Shown here: one piece after another, positions 44,924-56,476 of the stretch
How the letters are laid out: each line of letters begins with the position of its first letter
Position numbering within the stretch: the stretch's first letter is position 1
Assembly: GCA_963971575.1 (NCBI GenBank)
Contig: OZ020616.1
Location: forward strand, 42,064,250 to 42,128,249
DNA: 64,000 nt
Source: Liopterus haemorrhoidalis
Lineage: Eukaryota; Arthropoda; Insecta; Coleoptera; Dytiscidae
Reading direction: 5' to 3'
Program-made: the position numbers and the translations under genes
The notes under the pieces: model-generated
Told to the model about the DNA's origin: nothing
Database searches by the model: none
What the model saw: the letters and a program-made list of their open reading frames with translations, nothing else

Positions 44924-45624
44924 TTAATGGTTTATGAATCAACATATCTAAGGGTTTTCGTTGACTTCAAAGGTCTCTAGAAATGGCAGCTAATTCTGTA
45001 TTCATTTCTATTATATTTTTTTGTTTGATTTTGTTTTGTTCGCCTTGAATTGATTCCACACTAACATCGCACACTTTTTAAATAACGTACCTATACCTTC
45101 GGACCAGACGCACCCCAATTTTAAGGCGATTTTTCTGCGTAAAAAGGTGCATCTTATGGTCCGAAAAATACGGTATATAATAATATTCAGTCTTCTTTTG
45201 GACTTCTGCAAAATATATAAAGCAGCATATATGCATTTGTATATAAATAACAAAGAAAGTCCTTACTTCAATCTTCTGACTTGTTTGAAGACGCTGTTTC
45301 GGAGATAGTTTAATAAATAATTTAACGAAGAAAATGATCGTTCAGCAGTACGTTGTTTATTAGTAACGTGTTAATTTAATTAATAAAGTTAGTAACATAC
45401 AATTATATTTGATTAACTTTCTTACATATCTGTAAACAGGGACGTAGCCAGGATTTCGGCTTGGGGGGGGGGGCAAAAATAACAAAATATTCTAAATTGG
45501 TCGGTACGACCTTAATTACATGGCTTGGGTAGAAAATAACAGCGTTCTAGGTCAGAGGTCGGCAACCTTTCAGTGACAAAGAGTCAAATCTATATTGAAA
45601 AAAATCAGCTGTGGCCACCACAGG

Positions 45625-46254
45625 ACCGACCGCCATCATAAAGTACTTATATAAATTACATTCTAGCAGCAGAGTAGAAATAACTTGACCTAATATTTTC
45701 TAACAGAGATATTATTTTTTAGGACCTAGGAAACGTTACATATAAATATGAACAAATTGAGACTTTTCGAAATTTTACAGAAATTATTCGAAATTTTTCG
45801 TTTTATCAAAAAGCATCTCAAATAAAAGTTATTAGTTATTGCTTTTATAGCAACTTTTGTTTAATAAATTTTTTCGAGATATTTTTCTGTTGTGAAATAT
45901 TCGCAAAAATCTTAAAATCGACACGAGTAAACACCCATTTTTAGTCAACCGATTTTTATCAAAAGTTGATCAACTCGTGCCATTGATGGCAGAAGCTTAA
46001 ATATGAAGTTTTATAAAAATCCTTTCAGCCGAATTTGCTCTGCACGTGTACACAGACAGACGGACAGACGGACAGGCGGACAGACAGACGGACCGACAGA
46101 CAGACAGACGGGCGGACAGACAGACCGACAGATATCATGCTAAAAATAGTCAAAACGTTATGTAGGGACCTCAATTCGTGGAGATCCATCGAAATCTCGA
46201 AACGTCAAAATTGGTATGATTACAATACCTCCCTTATATTTGTTGGCGGTCGGT
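45625..46254 (+). mobile_element. 630-bp segment with 11-bp ends and (ACAG/ACGG)n
   Basis: ACCGACCGCCA at 45625 and TGGCGGTCGGT ending at 46254 are an exact 11-bp inverted pair. A degenerate ACAGACAGACGG array lies at about 46049-46131. Downstream, CTCAATTCGTGGAGATCC and CCATCGAAATCTCGAAACG look like a conserved repeat end. It is probably a separate insertion in the hAT, but no target duplication was seen. Confidence 0.5.
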
Positions 46255-46337
46255 AAAAAAAACACAATAACATGGAAGAGCCGCTAAAAAATATATGCTA
46301 TATTAAATGTATAATAAATTAATATTTACTTATACAT

Positions 46338-47127
46338 TTAGATTGTGATACCTATTGTAGTTGCGAGTATATTACAATATAATATATTTTTTTTAATATT
46401 TGGTGAATATTCAGTAATCTTTAACTTAAGGCAGCACTCAAGTTTCAGGTCAGTAAGATTACTTCTTATCTGACTCTTTATTAATTTCGTATGTGAAAAG
46501 ATTTGCTTACAATAATATGTAGATACGAAAATTGTCAGTAACCCAAAAGCATAATTTTTTAAAAGATTGAACGATTCTGGATGGCGGTTCCAAGCTTCGA
46601 AAATAACTTTATCTACAAGATTGCAAATTTCGGTCCACTTATACTGGGAAAAATTCACTTTTTTCTTTCTAAATTTTCCAGTTCAGAATTAAGTTTTAAG
46701 AATATATAATTCCATAAACCTTTGGATTTCAAATCCACTAATTGAAGGTGATAAATGTAATTGCTACATATCTACTTCAATTGGTTTTGTCAAAAAAGCT
46801 AGTATAGCTTTATATTTTCTAAACTCTTTAAATCTATCTCGAAAAGCTTCTTGTATGTTAACAATAGTTTGTGCAAAAAAATGCATTAATAACATGTTTT
46901 TGTAAATTAATAAAATGTAAACATTTTTTTGCACGTAAACCATTCACAAATACACATAAATTTTTTTCGAAACTAATAACTTCTTCTAAAAGGGAATATG
47001 CAGTAACTCGGGGAATTACCGGGCGTGAATTGCATCGTAAAACATTCTGAAAAATACAAAACCTGTATAGTACAGGCAGAAAGTTGAAAATTAAAAAATA
47101 GATTATATTAAAATAAAAACCAGCCAA
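46338..47127 (-). pseudogene. hAT transposase, C-terminal half, broken
   Basis: The upstream piece (46858-47127) has VTAYSLLEEVISFEKNLC, like the middle of GTF2IRD2/ZBED-related hAT transposases. The downstream piece (46338-46658) has LLTIFVSTYYCKQIFSHTKL, IKSQIRSNLTDLKLECCLKL and SPNIKK, the C-terminal hAT dimerisation domain. Stops and shifts lie between them. The N-terminal zinc finger and first catalytic region are absent. Confidence 0.8.
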
Positions 47128-47509
47128 TTTTCAAAGAGCCACAAAATTTTCTAAAAGAGCCGCAGATTGCCAACCCCTGTTCTAGGTCTTTTGTAGTATA
47201 GTAAATAATAAAAGTCCAATAAATTTAAAAAAAAAGAAAACTTTTAACAACCTAAATTATCCTATCCATATTATACTATCCTGAGGGGAGCAAATGCCCC
47301 CTATTCCCCCCCTGGCTACGTCCCTGTCTGTAAACATGTAGCTGATTTTGGTGGCACATTTAGATACACAATGGTTCGTACCTCGAAAAGTTCGTATTTC
47401 GAGACGTTTGTAAGTCGAGGTACAACTGGATCAGCAAATTTACTTAACCATAATTAGTAGGTATTAGGTTAAAATGTAAAAATATTTAAATTGCAACTAG
47501 AACTTTCAT

Positions 47510-48243
47510 TGCAACTCGTGAACTAACAACTTTTGTGGGTTTCGGTTCATCTTGTAAGACCCTAAATTTGTTGTTTAGTTTCCGGTTCATATGAATAAAT
47601 CCAAGTTTCCGGATATACGGATTTTGCAGTGCTTAGGTTGATTTTATTTAGTATTCCTTTACACCAATCAACACGAGCCTTTTTTTGAGCTTCGGTCAAA
47701 TTATGCGGAATCCATTGGGAACAGATTTGTTTCACAGCTCAATGTTCATGCAAAATCGAATGTATTGCAGTCTACAATATGCCAAAGGATGTCTATCTGA
47801 CGGTAAGTCACATGCAGATCTTCTTTAATCATTTTGCGCACTGCATCGATGATTTTTTGAATCACAACCGATTTTGGTCGACCTTCACGAGATTCATCAC
47901 TGACGGACGCACGACCACGACAAAATTCTGCAAACCAATTGTAAACAGTCTTTTCTGATGGTGCTTCAATACCAAAAGTTGAATGAAGCGAATCTATGCA
48001 GTGTTGTTGAGTTAAGCCTTTACTAAAGTTGTAAAAAATCTTCCAACGAAAACCTTTACGAGTAATATCCATTTTTTCACAAACTTGTTTTTTTTAACGC
48101 TCACTGTCAACAAACTACTCGGTCAATTTATAAGCTGCTACTGATTTCAAAATAACAAATGTCAAATTTGACGAATATAGTAATGAAACATTTCAATATT
48201 GCCATCTAGTGGTCGTTTGTAAAAATATAAAAGGTAACTCTCG
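47510..48243 (-). pseudogene. mariner copy 2, transposase broken
   Basis: Same family as 12027-12960. The minus strand starts with an intact ATG at 48072 (MDITRKGFRWKIFYNFSKG), then YNWFAEFCRGRASVSDESRE, a 2-bp loss near 47800 that shifts frame, HEH-stop-AVKQICSQWIPHNL, and after a deletion ETWIYSYEPETKQQ. The catalytic Asp of the TGDETW box is deleted. The 5' end CGAGAGTTACC abuts TA at 48244-48245. The in-frame TGA is at the same codon as in copy 1. Confidence 0.88.
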
Positions 48244-48261
48244 TATGCCACTGTTACCAGA

Positions 48262-48315
48262 TACCTTCGAAATCCTGAAATGTGTGAAAATTCATGCTTC
48301 ACATCAATTTTTAAG
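48262..48315 (+). repeat. Family D terminal fragment
   Basis: TCCTGAAATGTGTGAAAATT followed by GCTTCACATCAATTTTT matches the right border of 32601-34095, including the hairpin-like part. It lies next to the 5' end of the second mariner. Confidence 0.6.
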
Positions 48316-49816
48316 GTAACGTGTTAGCTATAGTTTTAATAAGCAACATACGTGGTATTTACGTGCTATTTTTCACAATATTTCATAGTAAACATTTTCC
48401 GTAAAGTGACATGAAGCTATTTAGGCAAAGTGTGACAAAATATGAGAACAAATGACTTAATAGTGTTACAGCATATAAAGTACATGCGCCATTGAAGCTG
48501 ATAGGTGGTGCTGGGGTTTATCTAGATAGCTTACAGTTGGTGGGAAGCCGTTTTCCACTTAGCCATACATTCATATTTCAGTAAATATGATGGTTGATGT
48601 TGCCATAAATCTACATTTGCTCGCAATAAAGGTGTACGAGCGATTTCGCATTTATTTTCATTGCAACTTGCCTGATAAACTCAACTTTTCGATGCTCTTT
48701 CTTCATGTTTTATGTATTTTTGGTAACTTCAAATTGGGGCATTATTTACTTTTATATATATATGTAGGGAAATAGGTTATTTTTATTTTTCAGAAAGTTT
48801 AGTAATTTGAATTCATTACTGTGTTTTATGAGTTTTAAAGTTATAGAAGTACGGAAAAAGCAAGGTAGCACAATATCTTTCCTCTAAATTTTGTAATAAA
48901 TTTTATAATCGTGGGAGATTTTTGACGGAAAGTTATAAAAATAATCACCACAATACTTATCGTTTCTTGTTTGTACTTTAAAACAACAACTTCGATTGTG
49001 GATTTAGTTTTTAATAAGATTTCGACAAATCCGAGACTAGTACCTGAACTGTTTTAATGCACAATAATGATTCGAGATCAGGCAGAAATTTTTGCCACCG
49101 CGAACACTATACATGTTTGACTATCAAGGTTGATTGTAAATAGGGTATATAAGTAAATATAGAACAGGCAATATCGGCTGAGACAGGGTGGCGCTAGAAC
49201 AGTGTTCTCCTAGAAAATTTTAATAAGGAAAACTGAATTGAAAATCTTATTTATACTTTAAAATTGCATTAAACTAGCTAAATATATCTGTGTATATTTA
49301 TTTTTATTATTTCTAATTCAAAGATTTTTTATACAAGTGTTAGATTTTAAAAATTTAGATCTAGAAAACAATGCTGTGGACACTACACGTTAGTGTCCCG
49401 GTACAGTGTTGCCACATGCGATTTCTAATGTATTTATCTACGCAAGTAATAACAATGAACTGGACAACAGAGACGAGTTGTTAGTGTGAATGTGTTGGTG
49501 AATTTAGGCCGGCGGCCTTAGCTTAGCGTTCTTTGGATTTGATGTTAAACAGACGTGCGTTATATTAAAACTAATGTTCTTAACTATAAAACTATATTAT
49601 TAATAAAAATATTGGTCCTCATTGGTCGGTTGTGAAATACTCAATATTTCACAACCGAACAAAAATTGAAATAGAACATTAATAGAGAGTTCAGTAAAAA
49701 TCAATGGTAATAATTTAGAATGGGGCACCAAGAGCTACAATTTTTTTAACGACCGATGATTGAGCTATCTGTAGCTAGGAGCTTGATAATATGTATATAT
49801 ATATATATATATATAT
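48316..49816. other. AT-rich sequence; short (TA)n
   Basis: No gene recognised. A (TA)n run at about 49792-49816 borders the next element. Confidence 0.4.
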
Positions 49817-50261
49817 TAGAGATGGGTCGTTCATGAACGAACCGGCTCCCTGAGCCGGCTCAGTACACTGACCGAAGTGACACAGTTCACCAAATTGAAA
49901 TGAGCCGGCTCACGGCTCACTGTATAGTTTCAAGTTTCAAGGATACGATTGGTCGGGCGATTGTGAGCAGTGACCGGAGTGATCCGGGTCTGGATCGATG
50001 TCATGTTGAACTTCGCGAGAACCCGGCTTGTAATGTATTATCATAAAGTTTATTTTGTCATCAATTTGTAGGGCAGTTTATTTGAAACTAATAGGCTTAG
50101 TCTGTATTCTTACAACCGTACTATATAAAAATATTACCCAAATCCCAGATGTCCGATTTATAAGGGCAATAAACATCGCCATAAACTTAACACATCTAGT
50201 TTAAAATACAGTAGCTACATAAAGTGAATTGTTTGTTTCAAAAATGTTAGATAAGATCCGG

Positions 50262-50700
50262 GGCTAAGCGACGTTCTACCTACGAACGAACGACCGCCCG
50301 TTCGACAACTGACTGACCTGTGTTCAGTTCATATATTGCAAGAACCGGCTCTTAGCGACGTTCTACCTACAAACGAACGACCGACCGACCTGTGTCTCAG
50401 GAAAGTATTTACCCGGCTCTTCATATAATGCAAGATCCGGCTCTAAGCGACGTACTACCTACGAACGAACGACCGCCCGCTCGACAACTGACTGACCTGT
50501 GTTCAGTTCATATATTGCAAGAACCGGCTCTTAGCGACGTTCTACCTACAAACGAACGACCGACCGACCTGTGTCTCGGGAAAGTATTTACCCGGCTCTT
50601 CATATAATGCAAGATCCGGCTCTAAGCGACGTACTACCTACGAACGAACGAACGACCGACCTGTGTCTCGGAAACTGAACAACCTCCACTGATCCGGTTC
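50262..50700 (+). repeat. 179-bp tandem array inside the CG-rich element
   Basis: GCGACGTTCTACCTAC or GCGACGTACTACCTAC occurs at 50278, 50355, 50457, 50534 and 50636, alternating 77- and 102-bp spacing, so the unit is a 179-bp dimer repeated about 2.4 times. The strings GAACGAACGACCG and ACCGACCGACCTGTGTC recur. The ORF at 50392-50607 is a translation of this array. Confidence 0.85.
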
Positions 50701-50988
50701 CGCAAACTGAACCGAAATTCTCATCTCTAGTAGTCTGTAATTTCTTACAACTACACTATATAAAAATATGAAAAATATTGCCCAAATCCCTGATGACCGA
50801 TTTATAAGGGCAATAAACATCGCCATAAACTTAACACATCTGGTGAATTGTTTGTTTACTATTAAACCGGCAAAAATGTTAATTTCATTTTACAATTGTT
50901 AAATGTAAAATGCAAAAAAGATAATTCACTTCTATGGATTTTTATTTATTTAACTTCATTATTTCTTTGTAACAAGATAATGAGGAAG

Positions 50989-50991
<3 letters not shown>

Positions 50992-51018
<27 letters not shown>
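50992..51018 (+). repeat. (AG)n microsatellite
   Basis: About 13 AG dinucleotides between ACACAC and ATGGGAG. Confidence 0.9.
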
Positions 51019-51019
<1 letters not shown>

Positions 51020-51172
51020 TGGGAGAACTGACGACTGACCGACCTGTTTCTCAGGGACACGTTTACTTAACCGGATCACTGAGCCGGATCAAAGAGCCGG
51101 CTCAGCAAACTGAACGACCTGCACTGATCCGGTTCCGCAAACTGAGCCGAAATTCCCATCTCTAATATATAT

Positions 51173-51792
51173 ATAATTATTCACTTTTAAGTCGTACTTG
51201 GAAGCATAATTTAAAAATCAATTAAATTCCGAAAATCTTTTGAGAAAGGGGGAGGGTGATTCTAATAAAACAAGGGGTAGAAATTTCATGCGAGCCGTTT
51301 GAAACTTATAGTTGGGCCAGATTCGGCCCGCGGACCGTAGGCTGGACACTGCAATATATTGATCAAAGTGTCCCCCCCAAAGATTTTACCCACCAGGCGC
51401 TACTGAGAACAGGTAATTATAATATAAACTAAAACAAGTAATTTTGTTTCTGCACCCAGCTTAAGGCAGAATACAGAAACAATGTTCTGAAATCGCAGAT
51501 TATGGGAGCACTCGATCTACCGTAGCCTCCATGATTGAAGATTTTCTATGTCTGGGATGCACTCGCATGTATCTAGCTTCACTAATGTAGTAATTTGACT
51601 TTTGACGGTTGCTCGCATTTTTTTTTTGCGGCTTTTCTTTTGCGATTTCTTTTAAAATTATGTTTGTTTGTTGGAAGACATAATGCGTACGCGCGTTGCT
51701 CCTGCCTGTCTGGATTTTGTCCATGAACGCAACTAAAACATACTGTAAATAATAAAATGTCAAACAAGATGTATACTAGAGGTATACAGTAA
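51173..51792. other. Unassigned stretch
   Basis: AGATTCGGCCCGCGGACC near 51310, within TTGGGCCAG...GGCTGGACACTG, resembles a hAT-type end. No gene; ORFs 51500-51763 and 51582-51797 lack motifs. Confidence 0.35.
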
Positions 51793-51796
51793 ACCA

Positions 51797-52440
51797 TTGG
51801 ATGATTTTACCAGCAATAATTTATTCTCCGACAGTCAGTATGGTCTTAAGAGTAACAGGAGTACCATAGATGCAGTTATGGATTTTGTCGCGTATGTCAC
51901 GGATGCGTTGAAATCTGAGAAATACTGCCTCGGCATTTTTCTTGATTTAAGCAAGGCTTTCGACTGTATATCTTACGATATTTTAGTAAGCAAACTAATT
52001 TTTTATGGTTTCGACGACATGAGCCGTGCCTTGCTTAAATCATATTTATCTAACCGAAAACAGTTTACCCAATCTAACAGTAGCACTTCTCAGTATCTTT
52101 CTTTGCATTTTGGAGTGCCTCAAGGTTCAGTTCTCGGACCACTACTGTTCCTAATATTTGTAAATGACTTGCCTCTCTCTACAAATGCCAAAACAATACT
52201 CTACGCTGACGATACAACATTATTAGATTGTAAAAATTATTTAGATTCTCTTGTTAATGAAAATGTCTCTCTGGTGAACAGTGTAAACTCTTGGTTTGCC
52301 TGTAATAAGCTAAGTTTAAAAAAAAAAAAAACTCAAGTTTTACTGCTGAGCACCAGAAAACATTATATTGCCAATCCCCCTTCCATAAAATTTCTTGGTA
52401 TCCACGTTGACCCTCATCCCTCATCTTCGTTGGGATCAAC
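51797..52440 (+). pseudogene. LINE reverse transcriptase, polymerase core
   Basis: Carries SDSQYGLKSNRSTIDAVM, the A-box FLDLSKAFDC, FGVPQGSVLGPLLFLIF, the C-box LYADDTTLL with both catalytic Asp, and IKFLGIHVD. A perfect 7-bp tandem duplication (CCTCATC twice, about 52409-52422) shifts the frame after HVDP. The run of Lys at KLSLKKKKTQ comes from a poly(A) stretch near 52320 and could itself have slipped. Confidence 0.9.
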
Positions 52441-53000
52441 ACGTGGATATACTTAGTTACAAACTACGCTCAACTGTGTATCTAATAAGGAATTTGAAGC
52501 ATGAAGTCAGCTCAGATGTTGTATTGAAAGCCTATTTTTCCCTCTTTCAGTCCCACCTAACCTATGGGTTAATAATCTGGAGACATTCACCTGCAGCAAA
52601 CAGAATTTTTGCATTACAACGAAAAGTTGTAAGAATAATTTCCGGTGCTCCTCGTCAGAGCCGATTGTCGAATTTTTTTGTGAAACTCATAATAATGACT
52701 TTGCCTTCGTTATTTATTTATCATTGTTTATTGTTTATACGCAAAAATTTAAGCAATTACAGTACTTTTGGTGAGACTCATGATCATAACACTCGCAGTA
52801 AAAATAATATCCGGGGTAGATTTATGCGTCTAAATAAATCCAGAAATTGCTCAAATTATTTTGCTGTTAAATTATACAATATCTTGCCTGAGGGTATCTG
52901 TACATTACCACTAGACAAATTCAAATTTAAACTTAAGAACGTACTAACAAATAATCCAATCTATGTCATTGATGAGTTTGAAAATGTCAGTTTTGATTAA
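52423..53000 (+). pseudogene. LINE reverse transcriptase, thumb and C terminus
   Basis: Continues the polymerase after the frameshift: LRWDQHVDILSYKLRSTVYL, SLFQSHLTYGLIIWRHSP, RIFALQRKVVRIISG, DHNTRSKNNIRGRFM, YNILPEGICTLPLDKFKFK, ending DEFENVSFD. Apart from the 7-bp duplication the reading frame is clean to the natural stop. Confidence 0.9.
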
Positions 53001-53098
53001 ATTTTGTAAACATTGTATTATTGATATTATATTTGACTGACTAAAAATATTTGTTGTAATTGTAATTTGGTCAATAAATATTATTATTATTATTAATG

Positions 53099-53929
53099 AT
53101 GATGACTAGTTGCTAACCAATAAGTTTAAATGTGTTCAAGTGAGGTTTGGAAAACGTTCGCCATTTTTAAAATGTTATGAATGATATTATTTTTGAACAA
53201 ACTGTACTATTTCTTAACCCGTAATTATAAGTTGAAATGTTCATTTTCACCATAACTTCCCCTTTATATAAATTATGAATTTTTGTAATCTCCCCCTATT
53301 GTGTTGATAATATCAGCATCTATTTTGGTAATTATGCTGATCCCCAGTATTTGCATGACTCTCTGTATTAGGGTACCAATCTCTCATTCGTAGTAATTTA
53401 CTCAATTAGTAAGTATTACAAACGGTATTGTTTATGTCAATTTTCGGTATAGCTCATTGCATTAGCCTTTGTACAAAGTGGGATATTGCTTTGATGACTA
53501 CAAAACAGACTCGCATCGTAATGAACCCAGAAATGATATCTAATTCATCAATTTTTTCTCGGTTAAACTTCAATTTTGAGAAAAAGTGTGGGTTGCATAA
53601 GATGATTGGATAGGTTGTTTATTTTTAATATTAAGTGGGTGTTTAAAAAAGTAAACACTCTCAGTAATTACTCCCGGATATTATATAAAAACTGGTTAAT
53701 ATTTTATTAAACGAGTATTTATCCTTAAGTTTACAAAAAGTTAAAAAAAAGCTTTACATTTCATCGTTAATACACCTAAAGACTTTTTTAGTTATCTGCT
53801 GTTACAAATTTAGTTCCTAAATGAGAAAGTTTGTAATGTATATGTTAAACTTTCGATGTTTTAATCAGATTCACACGAATTATATTGTCTATCAGTGTGT
53901 TGGTATGTTAATTTATAGATTTGCTGAAC
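53099..53929. other. AT-rich sequence, nothing recognised
   Basis: No gene or repeat pair identified; the ORF at 53428-53613 lacks motifs. Confidence 0.4.
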
Positions 53930-54860
53930 TATAGAATATTCCAAAGGTTTAGGAGGAACTATGGTCTATTTCAAATTAAAAAAAAGTAGATAGCGCTGCG
54001 AACCGAGTACGATTTACACTGGACAAATACAGTATAGCGGAAAATTTAAAATTAGTTACAACTAGGGCATGGACGTAGTAACTGGGTTAGCAAGTGATTT
54101 TTTTTTAATTTAAAAAAGGTTAATAAGATATTGAAATAAACAAGGCAGATAATACACTTACGTTATTTATACGACATAAATTCAGTTTAATGGGAAATTT
54201 GAAAAAGTTAGAAAAATATTAATTTTAAAATTTATGTACTGTATATAAAAAGAGAGATTTGGCTAAAAGAGTTTAAATAAAGCAATAAAACAAACAATAT
54301 ATCTTCAGAGCTAAAGTTTGTTATTTGAATAATTATTGTAAATAAAAATTAATATATGAAGGTCTAAAAATTATATCAATAACTTCTTCATTGGGCACAA
54401 TCAGCTGGGCTAACTTTTGGCCTCAAATTAGTCCTCTATCTTGATCTGTTAATTGTCAAGTGTCAAAAAATATTTATATGTCAGATAACCTAAAAAATAT
54501 ATAACTGCGTAAAAACAAATTACATGGAGAATTTTCTCTACGCCAATAATATAAATAAAAGTCTAAATATGTAAATAATAACAAAATATATGAAAAAAAA
54601 TAAATAATATAAATAATATATATTTCCTATGTACGACACTGAAAATTTGTCAACTTGGACTAAAAACAATATTTGAACAGTGTAATAGGGATGACGATCT
54701 AAACCAATCCGAAGCAAGGACAAACAGCTCCTATCTTCTTACACACATTTTTCTATTTTGAAATAGACCATAGATTTTGCAATCTAGTTATATTAATCAC
54801 TTGAATCGTTCTTTTTGGCCGTTTTATTTAAGCTTTGTAAATCATACTTTCAATAAACAT
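53930..54860. mobile_element. Possible old element related to the inner segment at 57716
   Basis: TATGGTCTATTTCAAA near 53960 is mirrored by TTTGAAATAGACCATA near 54755. The flanking strings TTCCAAAGGTTTAGGAGGAA near 53939 and TTTAAGCTTTGTAAATCATA near 54828 match the 57716-58135 element (TTTCAAACGATTAGGCGGAA, and TATGATTTACAAAGCTTAAA inverted). Interpretation: a decayed copy of the same family, about 0.9 kb. Confidence 0.4.
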
Positions 54861-56050
54861 TTTTTGGTTAAGGTTAATATAATATTCTTTATATTTTGAA
54901 TTTTTGTGTTTTTTTGCCTGGTTCTGTTGGTTTGTGTTTTCGATATGTAAGGCTATGTAAGGGCACCTATTTATTGAAGTCTTCATAAAACAATCGGTTG
55001 ATTAAGAATGAAAATTTCTGTACCTGCTTGGGATGTGTAACTTCTGCAGACCAGATGGTGGAAAATCCTTGGGCACGAGCACGTAGAGAGACTTTTACCG
55101 ACGCCTATAAGCGTATGTTAACATACGCCGACCTTCAATAGTGCGTTCAAAGGTGAGTTTGCAGTATAGCTCTTATGGCAAATGGGAGCGGTGTTGCCAA
55201 ATGTTGTAAAAGTGTCAAATGTGTCAATTATAATAACATGAAAAACTCGTATGATTTACAAAAATCAACTCTTATAAAGCTCAAAATAACACTCAACAAA
55301 AACAAATGGCCATTTGTAGAATACTGCGTCTTCACAGATCAGCGCGTTTTAGAGCTGGCAACGTCGACAAGCAAGAAAAGGATAGCGTCATTGTGTAAAC
55401 CCATTAGAGAGTATGAAAAAGAACTACTCCATATGCCCTGTACTGCAAAATCAACTTTGAACGCACTGTAGCATAAATATCGCCTTACCTTCAAATGTAT
55501 GCACAAGTAGAACGCTTCTTGGTTCTTGTCGGTGCTTAAAATATGCGCCGAGGAGTAACCAGAATATTTTCAAAAATTATTTACAGCATAAAATAGCTGT
55601 CAACCGCTTTTTTTGTATTTTTTTTTTTTTTGCATTTTTTGCTTTAACCCTCTAGTACCTAATATCGCTTCAAGGCGAATCATATATAAATCGACGTAAA
55701 TACACAATACGTGCAAATTTAATCGAAATGCTCGTGGGCGTCTACAGTTGACTGCACAATGAAACACATACAAACGCCGATTGAGAAAAATTACATGTGT
55801 TTTTGCTAAAAAAATATGAGGTGAGTACAAGAGTTGATGTATGACGGATGTTGGCCTTACGTTATATATTTAAAAAAATAATGAATATAAACTATTAACA
55901 GAACTAAAGGGATTGTAATTCTTGAATAATAAATACACCAGAAAAATAAAAGAATTATGGTTCTTATTTTACCCATACAAACCTTTTGGCATAAAGAAAT
56001 ACTTTTGGCACTACCCGCGCCAATCCGACACAGGGCGGGCTTACCCTTTA
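54861..56050. other. Unassigned, one modest ORF
   Basis: The plus ORF at 55175-55471 (98 codons; Lys/Asn-rich with LTSTSKKRIASLCKP-like content) shows no family I recognise and has no neighbouring exon evidence. No repeat pair identified. Confidence 0.3.
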
Positions 56051-56051
56051 A

Positions 56052-56476
56052 ATGTCTACAGGTAATAAGTTACACCTTAAATTAAAATGCAGGCTAAATG
56101 CAGACAAAATCTCCACTGATATGTATACTCCGTCCGGATTTAACCTGGGCGATCGACTTTGTGACCACTATTTCAAGTTAAAACAAGAGAAATACAGCAA
56201 GAAACCGAGGACAATTTTTTTCACCAACCGTAAATTTGACCTTTGGAGACATCCAGACCAATTCTGTAACTCTGTTACTATGATAATTGTAACAAAACTT
56301 GTCTCTATGAGCAAGGTCAGTTATTATCATGAATGAAAGGCGTTATACTTTTTATAACATTTTATCTTGTAATAACGTTACTACACAGTAATTTTTTCCA
56401 GAATTGATCTGAATGTAGTATCTGTCCCATCCATAAACGCCTACAAAAATAGGATGAACCATCTCTTTCCAAATTA
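56052..56476 (+). pseudogene. LINE C-terminal fragment (CR1-like)
   Basis: DKISTDMYTPSGFNLGDRL, FKLKQEKYSKKPRTIFFTNR and KFDLWRHPDQF correspond to the C-terminal domain also seen at 34266-34658. A tail near 56410-56476 reads VPSINAYKNRMNHLFPN and stops. About 130 bp of unrelated sequence separates the two parts (about 56275-56410), probably a small insertion. Confidence 0.75.

Larger units (their letters stand above)
41418..45173 (-). mobile_element. pogo/Tigger element, host of three insertions
   Basis: The ends are a 28-bp inverted repeat with one mismatch, beginning CCGTATTTTTCGGACCATAAG, flanked by TA on both sides (41416-41417, 45174-45175). This end sequence is characteristic of pogo/Tigger-type elements. 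Transposase pieces on the minus strand confirm the family. After subtracting the LINE, the long-inverted-repeat element and the MITE, only about 0.65 kb is original, so the element was also internally deleted. Confidence 0.85.
45553..47179 (-). mobile_element. Inner hAT element with transposase remnant
   Basis: The ends are CAGAGGTCGGCAACC and the inverse of CAGGGGTTGGCAATC, flanked by TTCTAGGT on both sides (45545-45552, 47180-47187). Transposase pieces lie on the minus strand. The central TA of the octamer fits the Buster-type hAT preference, which is an inference from one site. It contains a further 630-bp inverted-repeat segment at 45625-46254. Confidence 0.88.
45437..47326. mobile_element. 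Outer hAT-like element of a nest
   Basis: The ends CAGGGACGTAGCCAGG and its exact inverse are flanked by the same octamer TCTGTAAA (45429-45436, 47327-47334). Only about 240 bp belong to this element; the rest is the inner hAT at 45553-47179 with its target duplication. Subterminal G and C runs resemble those of the hAT at 61979-63829. Confidence 0.9.
49817..51164. mobile_element. CG-rich hAT-like element, 1.35 kb
   Basis: Begins TAGAGATGGG and ends CCCATCTCTA. It sits in a TA microsatellite, so the apparent 8-bp ATATATAT duplication is uninformative. GAGCCGGCTC palindromes and CGGTTCNGTTTGCGG-type motifs recur at both ends. A 160-bp segment is directly repeated (about 50100-50260 and 50735-50890), and a second inner end (CTCATCTCTAG, 50719-50729) suggests a partial duplication of the element. 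ORFs are repeat translations; no transposase. Confidence 0.7.
51793..53098 (+). mobile_element. 5'-truncated LINE (CR1/jockey group), 1.3 kb
   Basis: Starts inside the reverse-transcriptase domain and ends at an (ATT)n tail (about 53080-53098) after a short 3' region. Same LINE group as 8470-10500. The ORF is split by a small duplication, see the two coding pieces. Confidence 0.9.

Noticed and set aside
46035..46256. Thr-Asp-Arg-Gln-rich ORF
   Set aside because: Translation of the ACAG/ACGG array.
55175..55471. 98-codon ORF as a host gene
   Set aside because: No domain, no adjoining exon and no supporting context.
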